Origin: Endobugula sp047636495
GTDB lineage: Bacteria > Pseudomonadota > Gammaproteobacteria > Pseudomonadales > Cellvibrionaceae
Reading direction: 5' to 3'
DNA length: 64,000 nucleotides
Assembly (NCBI GenBank): GCA_047636495.1
Contig: JBLILH010000017.1
Location: 4,446-68,445 of the forward strand
A program made the position numbers and the translations under genes. Of the stretch, positions 17,490 through 27,647 are shown one piece after another (positions within the stretch are counted from its first letter, which is position 1; each line of letters opens with the position of its first letter). The notes below the pieces were generated by a model. It was not told the DNA's origin. It searched no databases and worked only from the letters and a program-made list of their open reading frames with translations.

Positions 17490-18170
17490 GTGATTGCCAA
17501 GCCAAACTTAAAACGACTACAACAACGTATTGGCTATCAATTCGTGAATGAATCCCTTCTCGAAACGGCGCTCACACACCGCAGTTTTTCGTCGATCAAT
17601 AACGAGCGCTTAGAATTTTTAGGCGATTCATTACTCGGTGTAACAATCTCTCAGCAGCTGTTTAAGCAATTTCCTGATGTTAAAGAAGGCGTTCTTTCCC
17701 GGCAACGCTCCGGGTTGGTAAAAGGCGTTACCCTAGCTGCTTTAGCGAGAGAGTTTTCATTAAGTGATTATCTTATTATGGGATCGGGCGAATTAAAAAG
17801 CGGCGGTTATCGAAGAGGTTCTATCCTAGCGGATGCGATAGAGGCTATCATCGGTGCCGTATTTTTAGACAGCGATATACAGCAATGTCAGGAGGTTATC
17901 TTACATTGGTTTGATGAGCGCTTACAAAGCTTGTCGCTACATGATCAATTAAAAGATCCAAAAACACAGTTGCAAGAGCTTCTGCAGTCGTTGAGGAAGC
18001 CGCTGCCTGCTTACACTGTCGTAAATATTGAAGGCGCATCCCACGAACAACGTTTTACAGTGGATTGTGAGGTGGCCTTATTGGATAATGCCGTCACCGC
18101 GACCGCTGGCAGTCGCCGTCAAGCCGAGCAAGAAGCGGCGACCAGCGTATTGAAGCTACTAAACCACTAA
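17490..18170 (+). CDS. rnc: Ribonuclease III
   Basis: A 226-residue double-strand-specific RNase with the catalytic signature ERLEFLGDSLLG (about residues 39-50). The second acidic site is in ILADAIEAIIGAVFLD, and the C-terminal dsRNA-binding domain starts near DPKTQLQELLQ. It matures rRNA and controls many mRNAs. Translation starts at a GTG (17490). rnc is followed 14 bases later by era and then recO, the widespread rnc-era-recO order. In E. coli RNase III cuts its own leader; the 140-base region before the GTG could hold such a hairpin, but I did not identify one. Confidence 0.95.
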   Translation: MIAKPNLKRLQQRIGYQFVNESLLETALTHRSFSSINNERLEFLGDSLLGVTISQQLFKQFPDVKEGVLSRQRSGLVKGVTLAALAREFSLSDYLIMGSGELKSGGYRRGSILADAIEAIIGAVFLDSDIQQCQEVILHWFDERLQSLSLHDQLKDPKTQLQELLQSLRKPLPAYTVVNIEGASHEQRFTVDCEVALLDNAVTATAGSRRQAEQEAATSVLKLLNH

Positions 18171-18183
18171 TGATAGAGACCAT

Positions 18184-19083
18184 ATGATAAAAAATGCACA
18201 ACGCTGTGGCTACATTGCTATTGTTGGACGCCCCAATGTGGGCAAGTCTACTTTACTGAATCATATACTGGGCCAGAAACTCAGTATTACTTCACGTAAG
18301 CCACAGACAACTCGACATAAGCTATTAGGCATTAAAACGACTACAGACACGCAGTATATTTATGTTGATACGCCTGGTTTACACCAAGGGCAAAAAAAAG
18401 CGATTAATCGTTATATGAATCGTGCGGTAACGACTGCGATACAAGACGTCGACGTCGTATTGTTTATGATTGAAAAGCTCCATTGGTTACCCGAAGATGA
18501 AGTCGTAGCACAGCGCTTGACTGACCTTAAGGTTCCTGTGATATTAGTCATTAATAAAGTCGATACTATTGATGACAAGGAAATGTTGTTGCCCCATATG
18601 CAAAAAATGCTGGAGCGCGTTAACGTAGAAGAGATTATTCCTGTCTCGGCCCTTAATAATCAAAATCTAGATCGTTTAGAAGAAATTGTCCGTGTACGTT
18701 TACCCGAAGATGATTTCTTCTACGCCGAAGATCAAATTACTGACAGAAGCTCGCGTTTTTTAGCGGCGGAGATTATCCGTGAAAAAATTACTCGTCAGTT
18801 GGGTGATGAGCTTCCTTATCAAATGACAGTAGAAATTGAAGAATTTACTCAAGAAGGTAAAATACTGCATATTAACGCACTAATACTGGTAGAAAGAGAA
18901 GGACAAAAACGGATCTTGATCGGTGATAAAGGTGATCGATTGAAAAAAATTGGCCAACAAGCACGCGAAGATATGCAGTTGCTATTTGATAGTAAGGTTA
19001 TGTTAAAAACGTGGGTGAAAGTAAAGTCTGGCTGGTCCGATGACGAACGTGCTCTGCGGAGTCTAGGCTACGATGATCGCTGA
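18184..19083 (+). CDS. era: GTPase Era
   Basis: A 299-residue GTPase with G1 GRPNVGKS at 15-22, switch II DTPGLH, G4 NKVD and the C-terminal KH domain that in the family binds the 3' end of 16S rRNA (ILIGDKGDRLKKIG). Era couples small-subunit maturation to cell-cycle progress and is essential in most bacteria. The length is standard (about 300). Close spacing to rnc upstream and recO downstream (18 bases) indicates one transcript. Confidence 0.96.
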   Translation: MIKNAQRCGYIAIVGRPNVGKSTLLNHILGQKLSITSRKPQTTRHKLLGIKTTTDTQYIYVDTPGLHQGQKKAINRYMNRAVTTAIQDVDVVLFMIEKLHWLPEDEVVAQRLTDLKVPVILVINKVDTIDDKEMLLPHMQKMLERVNVEEIIPVSALNNQNLDRLEEIVRVRLPEDDFFYAEDQITDRSSRFLAAEIIREKITRQLGDELPYQMTVEIEEFTQEGKILHINALILVEREGQKRILIGDKGDRLKKIGQQAREDMQLLFDSKVMLKTWVKVKSGWSDDERALRSLGYDDR

Positions 19084-19101
19084 TATGACGGTAGGACGAC
19101 T

Positions 19102-19830
19102 ATGCCGCTATCATCTGTAGATTTAGAGCCATGTTACGTATTACATACTCGATTATATGGTGACACTAGTTTATTGGTTACTGTGCTCACTAAAACTCAC
19201 GGGAAGCTCACTCTTATTGCACGTGGTGCGCGTAAAATTAGCAAGTCGAAGAAAAATCCTCGTTACCTTCTCCAGCCTTTCATTCCTTTATTATTATCGT
19301 GGCAGGGTAAAAGCTCACTAAAAACACTAACTTCAATGGAAGCCGACGCGCCTTCAATTAACTTGATTGGCAATCGGTTGTACAGTGCAATGTACCTAAA
19401 TGAGCTGCTAGTGTATTTGCTGCACGAGGAAGACCCCAGCGATGACACTTTTGATTATTACCAAGAGGTATTACCCTTGTTAAGTGATGTAGGTACATCG
19501 TTAGAGGTGACACTTCGGCAATTTGAGTTTACTTTACTGGCGACATTAGGTTATGAGATTAATTTTGAATGCAATGCTGAAAATTTTCAGCCTCTAGACC
19601 CCGCAGCATCATACTACTACTTTCCTGAGCAGGGTTTTATTGACATTCGTGTCTACCCAAAAGCCCGGGATATCGGTTTTCTCGGTGAAGATTTACTCCG
19701 TATTCACCACCATGATTACTCTTCCCCTAGTACTCGACAAACCGCCAAGTACATCGCCAGAGCTGCTTTACGTCCTCATTTACGCAACCGTACACTAAAG
19801 AGCCGAGAGCTGTTTTTAAAACATTACTAA
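19102..19830 (+). CDS. recO: DNA repair protein RecO
   Basis: A 242-residue RecO homologue with an N-terminal OB fold (YVLHTRLYGDTSLLVTVLT, then GKLTLIARGARK) and the helical C-terminal domain (FEFTLLATLGYEINFECN). RecO works with RecR to load RecA on SSB-coated gaps in the RecF pathway. Some RecO proteins carry a zinc finger; the Cys pattern here is incomplete, as in other Gammaproteobacteria. It is the last gene of the block that begins with rpoE. Confidence 0.93.
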   Translation: MPLSSVDLEPCYVLHTRLYGDTSLLVTVLTKTHGKLTLIARGARKISKSKKNPRYLLQPFIPLLLSWQGKSSLKTLTSMEADAPSINLIGNRLYSAMYLNELLVYLLHEEDPSDDTFDYYQEVLPLLSDVGTSLEVTLRQFEFTLLATLGYEINFECNAENFQPLDPAASYYYFPEQGFIDIRVYPKARDIGFLGEDLLRIHHHDYSSPSTRQTAKYIARAALRPHLRNRTLKSRELFLKHY

Positions 19831-20153
19831 TTCTCAACGGTTAGTTATTGATTTCTATATGCTTTTTCTGTGTTCTTGTTTAACCGCTGGTGATACTTCT
19901 TTGAACGAAATGAATAGAGAGATTGAAATGTTGAAACCCTTTATTATTGAATAGTCTATATCTTATCTGTTGTGCTGTTTCGCTCGTCTTATTTGGTGAG
20001 AATAAACCACCACTTTCTTGCGCTATTTGTAAAAAACTGCTAAACCTAAGAGACTACTTTAGTGTTTGTATACATACCTTGGTTCAGTGAATGTATAGTT
20101 AACGAATACGCCTGAGTGCGTGAGAGATATCTACGGTGGAGGCCGACATATCG
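19831..20153. other. Intergenic region before the first chemoreceptor gene
   Basis: About 320 bases between recO and the chemoreceptor. I see no reading frame with family support and no strong stem-loop terminator. The AT-rich part may hold the chemoreceptor promoter. GGTGGAGG just before the ATG is a likely but rather distant ribosome site. Confidence 0.4.
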
Positions 20154-22493
20154 ATGAAAATAAAAACTAAACTCATTACCGGTACCTTACTTCTCGCTTT
20201 TTGTTCTGTCGGAGTTGTTAGTATTGTTGCTAACTATATTGCTCAAACGAATACTAGTGAAGCAATGGGTGTTCAGGTGAAGAGTCAACTCTCATCGACA
20301 CTTGAAGCTAAAAAATCGCATATTGAGCAATATCTAACGAACTTGAGAAATCAGGTGCGTTTGATGGCGCTGGAGTACAATACTGATTCAGCAAACTATC
20401 ATTTTTCGGTTACATTCCCTGACTTTATAATTGCTGCAGGCCTAAAGCCAGAAATGAAAGAAGCCGTTATACAATATTATAATGAAAACTACCTTAAACC
20501 GTATGCGGAAAAAAATATTTTGAAAGGTGTGTCATCAAAAGAATATTTTAAGGACTTTACGGAAAATCATTGGTTACTTCAATATCACTATATCACAACA
20601 AATCCAAACCCTGTGGGTGAAAAATATAAAATGGACTACCCACTTAACGAGTTCTCGGCCTTTAGCGCCGGCCATCAGGGTTATCACGCAGTGTTTCGTA
20701 AATATGCCGAGCAATTGGGTTATGGTGATATTTATTTTATTGACACAGAAGGCACTGTGATTTACTCGTTACAAAAAGGATTTGAATTAGGTACGTCGGT
20801 CGTGGATGGGGCGTTCGCAAATTCAGGTCTAGCTAGGGCTTATAAAGCCGCATTAAAAGTTAACAAGGGAGAGTTAGTAGTTGAAGATTTTAGTCGCTAT
20901 GATCCTTTGTACGGTGCGCCAGCGGCATTTGTAGCATCGCCGTTAGTTAAATTTAAGCGCGTAAGAGGCGTATTTGTTATTCAACTGCCAATTGACACAA
21001 TTGACTCTATTATGACTAACGACCAAGAGTGGAAAAAAGTTGGGTTAGGCGAAACAGGGGAGAATTATTTAGTAGGACCAGACTACTCACTACGTAATAT
21101 GAGCAGGTTATACGTAGAAGATCCTGAAGCATATTTCGTAAAGCTACGTAAATTTAACAGTGTAAGTTCTCAACCTATAGATGATATTGCCGCTAGCGGA
21201 AGCAATATTGGCCTACAAAAAATAATCACACCTTCAACAGAGGCTGCCTTAGCGGGAGAAAGTGGTTATCGTATTTACAAACGCTACGATGGACGTGAAA
21301 TTCTTTCGAGCTATTCCCCTATAAATGTTGAAGGTTTTGATTGGGCCATCATTAGCGAAATTAATTATGAAGAGGCATTTCAAAGTGCTAAAGCATTATC
21401 TAGACAACTCAATTCGTCGTTGGCTATCATCGCAGTGGTCGTTATGTTGGTCGCTATTGTCATTATTTTATTATTAACCAATATTATATTTAAACCATTG
21501 AATTTAATTACTCAAAGGATGAATGAAATTGCCACCGGTAATGGTAGTTTGAAAAGTCGCTTAGATGATTCTGGTGAGAATGAGATATCAGATTTTGCGA
21601 CCAGTTTTAATTTGTTTATATCGAAACTCGATTATATTGTTGACCAAGTGGCGCAAACTTCTGCATCATTGCTGTCGCAAAGTGCAGGTCTGCTCGACCT
21701 TTCTCAATCAGGTAAAGATCAGTCAGTTGTTCAGCAAGATACGATGAAGAGCGTGGTGGACTCGATACATCAAATCGCTGTCAACATAGACCAAAATAGT
21801 GAATATGCTACCTCGACATCAGTAGCAGCTGTAGACGCAAACAATAAAGCCAATGACGGTAAAAAGGCGACAGATCAAGCCGTTATTGCGATAGAAACAA
21901 TTTCAAAAGAGGTCAGTGCAACATCAAAAGCATTGCAGGGTTTGGAAAGCGATTCAAAAAATATAGCCACCGTATTATCGGTAATTGATGATATATCGAA
22001 TCAAACGAATTTATTAGCGCTCAATGCAGCAATAGAGGCCGCACGAGCAGGAGAAAACGGTCGTGGCTTTGCTGTTGTAGCAGATGAGGTAAGAAGTCTA
22101 TCGCATCGTATACAAACAGAGACACATTCCATAGCAGAGACTATCAACAAGCTACAAGCGGGTACAGGGGAAGCAGTGTCCACTATGAAGCGCAGTGTCG
22201 ATAAAAGTCGCAGTGGTGTGGAGCTTGCCACTGAGGCAGGGGCTATTCTAGATATGGTGGTTGAAAGTAGTAGCCAGATTAATCAAATGAACGAGAAAAT
22301 TGCGAGTGCAACGCAGCAACAAAAAGTTATTATTCATACCATTAATAGCGACATTGATAGTGCAAACAGCGTCACGGAAAAAACTTTAGAGTCATCCCTA
22401 GCGATTGACGGTATTGGTAATAAGATATCGGACTTAGCTAATGAGCTACAAGCTCTTGTTTCTCAGTTTGCACAAGACCAAGATAAGAAATAA
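20154..22493 (+). CDS. Methyl-accepting chemotaxis protein
   Basis: About 779 residues from the ATG at 20154. An N-terminal membrane segment (about residues 7-28) is followed by a periplasmic sensor of roughly 380 residues with a Cache-like character (YGDIYFIDTEGTVIYSLQK; GLGETGENYLVGPDYSLRN). A second membrane segment (SSLAIIAVVVMLVAIVIILL), a HAMP domain and the signalling domain complete it; the hairpin tip reads ISNQTNLLALNAAIEAARAG. The protein would sense a periplasmic ligand and steer CheA/CheW; the ligand is unknown. Its sensor resembles that of the second receptor at 30590-32944, including the MTNDQEW/MTQHNKW segment. No other chemotaxis genes are nearby. A GTG at 20136 is a possible longer start. 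Confidence 0.93.
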   Translation: MKIKTKLITGTLLLAFCSVGVVSIVANYIAQTNTSEAMGVQVKSQLSSTLEAKKSHIEQYLTNLRNQVRLMALEYNTDSANYHFSVTFPDFIIAAGLKPEMKEAVIQYYNENYLKPYAEKNILKGVSSKEYFKDFTENHWLLQYHYITTNPNPVGEKYKMDYPLNEFSAFSAGHQGYHAVFRKYAEQLGYGDIYFIDTEGTVIYSLQKGFELGTSVVDGAFANSGLARAYKAALKVNKGELVVEDFSRYDPLYGAPAAFVASPLVKFKRVRGVFVIQLPIDTIDSIMTNDQEWKKVGLGETGENYLVGPDYSLRNMSRLYVEDPEAYFVKLRKFNSVSSQPIDDIAASGSNIGLQKIITPSTEAALAGESGYRIYKRYDGREILSSYSPINVEGFDWAIISEINYEEAFQSAKALSRQLNSSLAIIAVVVMLVAIVIILLLTNIIFKPLNLITQRMNEIATGNGSLKSRLDDSGENEISDFATSFNLFISKLDYIVDQVAQTSASLLSQSAGLLDLSQSGKDQSVVQQDTMKSVVDSIHQIAVNIDQNSEYATSTSVAAVDANNKANDGKKATDQAVIAIETISKEVSATSKALQGLESDSKNIATVLSVIDDISNQTNLLALNAAIEAARAGENGRGFAVVADEVRSLSHRIQTETHSIAETINKLQAGTGEAVSTMKRSVDKSRSGVELATEAGAILDMVVESSSQINQMNEKIASATQQQKVIIHTINSDIDSANSVTEKTLESSLAIDGIGNKISDLANELQALVSQFAQDQDKK

Positions 22494-22754
22494 GCTCATG
22501 GGAGCAATTGGGCAAAAAAGTAAGATAAATAGCGTTGATTAGCAACTCGTATTCACGTATGCAGTCACACAAAATTTTTAGTTTAAAAACAATCAAAAAA
22601 TAGTTGTTATCTCACCCATAGGAAAACACCTTTATCAACGAAATTTTTTATGAGTGAGACCATCGCAGTCTAAAAAATCATTGTGGATATAATATGTTCT
22701 GTCTTTTGTGATCTCGTAATTTAAAGAGTTACCGTAAGTTTTTGACTACCATAT

Positions 22755-24071
22755 TTAGTATGAATCTTGCTGCTGTGCTCTTTGCCCAATTACAGCTAAT
22801 GCAGCGAAGCGATATGCCTCGGCTACTGTGGAAAAATTAAATATACTTTCAATAAAAATATCAATATCGGCATTGGTCAGTAAAGCCATTTGACCAATTT
22901 GAATTAGCTCTGTTACGCCTTCGCCAACCATCATAACGCCGATTACTTCTTTACTTTTGGCGTCACAGACAATTTTACATACCATCTCGAATACCTGAGA
23001 TTCTTCCCCTAGCTAATTATTCAGAATTGTCATTACCGATAATAATATTACCGTACTTTTCTTGCTTTCTCTTCGCGAAGCCTAACAGTAGACAGCTGAG
23101 AAACCCCATATATCCCAGTAGGGATTGTGTGACTCATATCACCAATATTAATAGCATATTCGTTCCAGGAGACACGGCGACCTTGCTCTATTGCCGAAGA
23201 GGCTAGAGCGGTGGCCCAATGACATCACCGGTATATGTTAAGCGACAATTAGAATGGCCGGTTCGTTCTGTGGCACATAACAATTTTTCGCTTAAAAGAG
23301 CGTCACTATTATCGTATTCGGTCAAGACCTGTGTCCCGTGCTAAACAATGTCGGTCACTGGTGTATTCCCTACCCAATTTCCATCCAGGTTTTCAAACGC
23401 ATTCACAAAAGTGTTGTTGAAGTCAGTGTCTAAAAGACTAATTGGTTGAAGGTACTTGTATACCATCGTGCCTTTTACCCCCAGAGCTTGAAAAAATAGA
23501 GGCACATTCGCTGACAATGACTCCACCCCCTAGTACGGTTAAGCTCTTGGGTAAATAGAGCATAGATAAAATAGAATCACTGTCTTATAGATGTTCATGA
23601 TCAATAGAATTGTTATCGGGTGTTCTAGGGTATGAACCTGTGGCGATGACAACCTGTTTTATTTATAAAATTATGGATTCACCGAGCGGTGGTATTAAAC
23701 GAATATGGAGGGAGTAATAAATTCCTCGTATCTGTGTATTCGCTAAATATGATTACGGCTAATTTACCTCGCCATGAAACCGTCATGGGCTTTCAATACG
23801 TTATCTAGCCGATGAATTAACACTGACATTTCTTTGTTTTCGTATAATACAGTGGTGGAAAGTTTTGCATTGACGCGCATGTGAGCCACATGTAGAGCAT
23901 TTTCACGCAATTTTTTGATGGGATAGTGACTCGATGCACACATGCGCCGTGCAAGTTGCGGTCACGTTCGACCAATGCTACTCGCTTACCCAATTTAGCA
24001 GCTTATACCGCAGACTTTTGGCCTGCTGGATCACTACCAGTAACGACCAAATCGAAGTCGTTGTTTTACAT
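22755..24071 (-). pseudogene. sthA: Decayed soluble pyridine nucleotide transhydrogenase (sthA)
   Basis: Fragments in all three minus-strand frames line up in order with the full length of SthA. They are: the FAD-binding start DFDLVVTGSDPAGQKSAV at about 24055-24000; the redox-region relic GACVHRVTIPSKNC, where the usual Cys/Trp pattern is altered; VIATGSYPRTPD; LTVLGGGVI (NAD site); YTGDVIGPP with a shifted continuation near 23200; and the dimerisation domain ending at 22755 (VIGVMMVGEGVTELIQIGQ, then FNFSTVAEAYRFAAL). Stops and frameshifts are numerous, and the ATG at 24071 is followed directly by TAA. SthA equilibrates NADH and NADPH. The gene is clearly dead, but all parts remain, so loss is fairly recent. 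Confidence 0.88.
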
Positions 24072-24099
24072 GAGTAAATCACCGTATAAATTTTAGTGC

Positions 24100-24951
24100 T
24101 CATAGTGTTAGAGATTTTGCGTCCTGCATGATCATAGGAGTACATGCAAGTAGCTCGTTAATTTCATTAGGGTATAAATTCAATATGCTCAGTGCGGAAG
24201 ATTGGCGTAGCTCTTCAGTAGGTAGTGCTGCAGCATCGCAGGTATGCGTGGCGAGTTGACGGCTAAAATAAACGGCCGCAGCGATATCGCTATGATATGG
24301 GGCGTCCTTAAAGTGGCTATGATAAGTGATCGCCTCGGTAATGATGTTCGGCAGCGCCCATGTTTCTGCGACCACAGCACAGACATCACTCTGATACTGA
24401 GTAAATAACATGTCTAGGTCGTAGTCGCCCATAACACTATCTTGAGATGAGCGAAAATCAGCAATTGTTTGTAAAATAACAATGTTGCCAATACTATGAA
24501 GTAGCCCGCATAAAAAGGCCGCTTCAACATTTTTTTTCTGCTTTCTAGCGACTTCTTTTGACCATCGTGCAGTCAATAGGGCGTGCAGCCAAATGTTAGC
24601 CACATGTTGCTCATAACCTTGGGCCTTAAATAACTTGTTATTAAGAGAAGCGGCGATAGCAATATTGCTGATTTCAATAATACCTAAGCGCGTAATCGCT
24701 TGCTGTAAAGACACAAGGTTTGATGCGGCAGAATACGCTGCTGAATTTGCGATACTCATGACATGCCCCGATAGTGTAGGCTCAGACTGTAGAATATTAG
24801 CAAGTTGCAACGCATCAGAGTCAGGATCTTGCGTGATTGATAGTATTTTATGCGTCGCATCCGGTAAGATGGGGACATCAATTTTTTTCGATTGTATTGC
24901 AAGAACAAGCTGATCGGCAATAGATTGAGCGTAGGCAGAGTTATAATTCAT
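24100..24951 (-). CDS. HDOD-domain signalling protein
   Basis: A 283-residue protein made almost wholly of an HDOD domain (IDVPILPDATHKILSITQDPDSD; LANILQSEPTLSGHVMSIANSA; LGIIEISNIAIA; AAFLCGLLHSIGNIVIL). HDOD domains are relatives of HD phosphohydrolases that have lost catalysis; here the HD pair reads HS, which supports a non-enzymatic role. Homologues act in chemotaxis, biofilm or second-messenger signalling as scaffolds. The gene lies just downstream of the dead sthA on the same strand. No effector domain is fused. Confidence 0.88.
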   Translation of the reverse strand: MNYNSAYAQSIADQLVLAIQSKKIDVPILPDATHKILSITQDPDSDALQLANILQSEPTLSGHVMSIANSAAYSAASNLVSLQQAITRLGIIEISNIAIAASLNNKLFKAQGYEQHVANIWLHALLTARWSKEVARKQKKNVEAAFLCGLLHSIGNIVILQTIADFRSSQDSVMGDYDLDMLFTQYQSDVCAVVAETWALPNIITEAITYHSHFKDAPYHSDIAAAVYFSRQLATHTCDAAALPTEELRQSSALSILNLYPNEINELLACTPMIMQDAKSLTL

Positions 24952-25695
24952 TTGAGAACCTCATGTAGAAAATTCCATAAAATCCGTAAAGTGTTATTTG
25001 GAGGATAGAACGTTATTTATTGTAAAGTGTAGACCAAAAAAAGCAAAGTCACGCTGTAAGCTAGGGGCTTACATCTTTCGTTTAGGCGGGGTACGTCTAC
25101 TCTCTGATACCCGAAAACAATGATTCTAATAACTGATGGCTAAAGGTATGTGCGAGTGTATTGTTGGCAGCACATATATCTTTAGTCCTTCTACAGGGTG
25201 ACTGAGTGTATGACATTAAAATCTTAGCAATATCTGTAACGTTATCTTTCCTGATGATAAAAAAGTTATTCATGACAAGATAGGTAGCAATACCCATTAG
25301 GTTTGTAAATTAGCCATTACTAGGCTATAGCTTGTGTCAACAACATTCTCGCATATAAAAAACAGCCGTATAGCCTGACTATTACCAAAGAAGCGAGAGG
25401 GTGGGTGGTCAAAAGGTTAATTCATATGTAGCTAATATGAGACGTCTAAGAGCGAAGAAGAAATATAACATCAACAGTTACCCTTTTTTGTATACAGGTA
25501 ATTTTCTCTATCTGCGAATACATATTTACAATATGTGAAATGTATTGATGATCACTAATTACTGCTAAAATTAAGTTTTGTTGTCATCTATTAACACAAC
25601 ATGATAAACAAGCAATACCCATATTGTCTTAACTGATACCATGTTGTAATTTATTCTTATGTAAATTAAACAAGGTTTTTTAGGATAGCTATATA
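24952..25695. other. Long AT-rich intergenic region
   Basis: About 740 bases between the divergent HDOD and cyclic-nucleotide-binding genes. One minus-strand frame at 25097-25297 (66 codons, NVTDIAKILMSYTQSPCRR) is open, but it has no recognised family and weak coding character, so I do not call it. No repeat or clear promoter was identified. Confidence 0.4.
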
Positions 25696-26379
25696 ATGAA
25701 AATACGTGAAATTTCCACTATTCCTGCAGATGCACTAGAGACGCTACTCAGTGCAATTCCATTTTACAAGGCGATTAAAAAACAGGATGAGCAGCAATTC
25801 CGCATTCTTATGAGTTTCTCGCGCATTATTAATTATGCATCGGGTGAAAAGGTTATGTCTAAAGGCGATGTAGATACTTGGAGTTACTTTATCGTTAAAG
25901 GTCAGTTGATCGTATCGTTGCCTAATGACGAAGGTAAAGAACGTCATGTTAACTATATAACTCCGGGCGAAGTATTAGGTGATCTATCGGTGTATTTACG
26001 AACGCCCCGTACGGCCGACGTATATGTTGATCAAAACTGCCGAGAAGCTATACTGTTTGGTACTGACTTTGGTATGTTTGGTGATTTAACCAATTATAAC
26101 CGGGTATCTTTAGCAACAAAGTTAGAGTACTACCGCCATGCGATACATAGTGTGCGCTGGAAACTTGAAATGTATCGTTCTAAGTACCGCAATCACCCGT
26201 TAGCGAATCAACATCGACGAATCACTTTATATACCGGAGTCAAAGACGGTGAAAAAGAGCTGCGGGATCTATTTACACAAGTTGTCGGTCTGTCCCAATT
26301 GTTATTAAAATGGAACGAAAGTTTTGGTAGTCTCCATTTTGTCGATGGAGCTGTACCATCGCCCGACTTAAATCTCTAA
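25696..26379 (+). CDS. Cyclic-nucleotide-binding-domain protein
   Basis: A 227-residue protein with one Crp-like cyclic-nucleotide-binding domain at about residues 15-130 (IPFYKAIKKQDEQQF; YASGEKVMSKGD; FIVKGQLIVSLP). The phosphate-binding cassette is PGEVLGDLSVYLRTPRTADV, with the Arg-Thr-Ala that contacts the cyclic phosphate. No helix-turn-helix DNA-binding domain follows. The C-terminal 90 residues are helical and basic (YYRHAIHSVRWKLEMYRSKYR) and of unknown fold. It is therefore more likely a signalling adaptor than a transcription factor. It is divergent from the HDOD gene. Confidence 0.82.
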   Translation: MKIREISTIPADALETLLSAIPFYKAIKKQDEQQFRILMSFSRIINYASGEKVMSKGDVDTWSYFIVKGQLIVSLPNDEGKERHVNYITPGEVLGDLSVYLRTPRTADVYVDQNCREAILFGTDFGMFGDLTNYNRVSLATKLEYYRHAIHSVRWKLEMYRSKYRNHPLANQHRRITLYTGVKDGEKELRDLFTQVVGLSQLLLKWNESFGSLHFVDGAVPSPDLNL

Positions 26380-26444
26380 CGTTTTTGGCTAGATATTAAT
26401 CACTCTTTTGTTGCATAAGAGTCTCCGACGTGAGTTTGTAAAGA

Positions 26445-26759
26445 TTATCGATTTGATGGCCAAGCGGTGTAGCCACCAATAAGACTGTACACGGTTTCAA
26501 ACCCTTGTTTGACTAAAAACTCCGCTGCGTGTTGGCTACTATGGCCGTGATAGCAATAAATCAATATTGGCGTATCAAAGTCTGTTGTTTGTACAAAATG
26601 ATCAATATTTTTATCGGTAATATGCATTGCATCTTCAATGTGTCCAGATACATAGCTGGCTTGATCACGAATATCAATAGTGACTGTGACGTTGCCTACC
26701 CCTTTTTTTAATATCTTCTGCGCATCATCTATCGTAATATTCCTAAAATCATTCGTCAT
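26445..26759 (-). CDS. glpE: Thiosulfate sulfurtransferase GlpE (single-domain rhodanese)
   Basis: A 104-residue rhodanese. The active-site loop is CYHGHSSQHAAE with the catalytic Cys near residue 69, close to the CYHGNSS loop of E. coli GlpE. The N-terminal ITIDDAQKIL and C-terminal SLIGGYTAW are typical as well. It transfers sulfane sulfur from thiosulfate to cyanide or thioredoxin in the cytosol; the physiological acceptor is unclear. Length matches GlpE (108 in E. coli). No glp genes are nearby. Confidence 0.9.
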   Translation of the reverse strand: MTNDFRNITIDDAQKILKKGVGNVTVTIDIRDQASYVSGHIEDAMHITDKNIDHFVQTTDFDTPILIYCYHGHSSQHAAEFLVKQGFETVYSLIGGYTAWPSNR

Positions 26760-26892
26760 TCTTTTTCCTCTGCTATTGTTAACTTTAATAACCCATATTA
26801 TTAGTTATCGGATGAACTATGGGATAGTCCTCCAAATTTTTTATAGGTTCTATACTATAACGATTGCTTTATGTTCAACAAGTGGTGAATAA

Positions 26893-27579
26893 GTGATGAC
26901 TAACCAAGCCTACCTATCGATAAATCGTGTGCTATTAGGGTGCTATCTACTATTGTCTTATGTCAATCAAGTCACAGCAATGGCAAATGAGGATGATGCA
27001 TATTATATCGAAAATTTATGGTTGCCTATATCATATCAGCAACACTATACACGCCTGTTAAAATCAGCTGAACATGTCAGTGCGAATGCCTACTGTGATC
27101 AATTATTAGAAGGTACATTATATGAGTCAAAGTCATCGACTCATAGCGTGGTGTTTCGTTTTCGTTGTCGCACCGCAGAGCGAAAGTTATTTACTATCAG
27201 CGTCGATGAAAAAACGCTGACATTGACTAACTACCTGGCAGACTGGATAAATCAACAGGCGCTAGAAAAGGAGAGGTTGAAGCAAGAAAATCTAGTAAAA
27301 GAACAGCTAAGAGAAAAAGACGAGTTAAGGAAAAAGATGGAAGCTCGGAAGCAGTATTGGAAAATTTGTAACGAAGTATTTACTCGTAAAGCTAATCTAT
27401 TCAATAGTACTAAGGTCACCTCTCAACTACCACCACAGCCAGATATTAGTGATGATGGGGGATTTACTTACTATATCAATTTTCAAGCATTAAGTGCTAA
27501 AAAGATCATTTTACGTTATTTGGCGACGGCACGTATTAATAGTTCCGACGGATGCGATGTGGATATTAGATCTGTCTAA
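26893..27579 (+). CDS. Secreted hypothetical protein with a charged coiled coil
   Basis: A 228-residue protein I do not recognise. The N-terminus has a signal-peptide-like segment (LLGCYLLLSYVNQVTAMA, cleavage after about residue 31). A lysine/glutamate-rich helix around residues 130-155 (LEKERLKQENLVKEQLREKD) is likely a coiled coil. The last 60 residues return to mixed alpha/beta composition and contain single Cys residues (near 158 and 222). It is probably periplasmic. It ends just before a strong terminator at 27606-27639, shared with the convergent AlgP-like gene. Confidence 0.65.
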   Translation: MMTNQAYLSINRVLLGCYLLLSYVNQVTAMANEDDAYYIENLWLPISYQQHYTRLLKSAEHVSANAYCDQLLEGTLYESKSSTHSVVFRFRCRTAERKLFTISVDEKTLTLTNYLADWINQQALEKERLKQENLVKEQLREKDELRKKMEARKQYWKICNEVFTRKANLFNSTKVTSQLPPQPDISDDGGFTYYINFQALSAKKIILRYLATARINSSDGCDVDIRSV

Positions 27580-27605
27580 GTACCTAACCAATTAAATAGC
27601 ATAAA

Positions 27606-27639
27606 AAAACCGCTAGCACTGCAAAATGCTAGCGGTTTT
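27606..27639. terminator. Bidirectional rho-independent terminator
   Basis: AAAACCGCTAGCA at 27606-27618 pairs exactly with TGCTAGCGGTTTT at 27627-27639 around an 8-base loop. A-rich and T-rich flanks on both sides let it work on both strands. It lies between the convergent hypothetical gene ending at 27579 and the AlgP-like gene ending at 27648. Confidence 0.9.
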
Positions 27640-27647
27640 GTAGAATG

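Noticed and set aside
25097..25297. 66-codon minus-strand frame in the HDOD/cNMP gap
   Set aside because: No family, no good ribosome site and AT-rich random-like composition; not supported as a gene.
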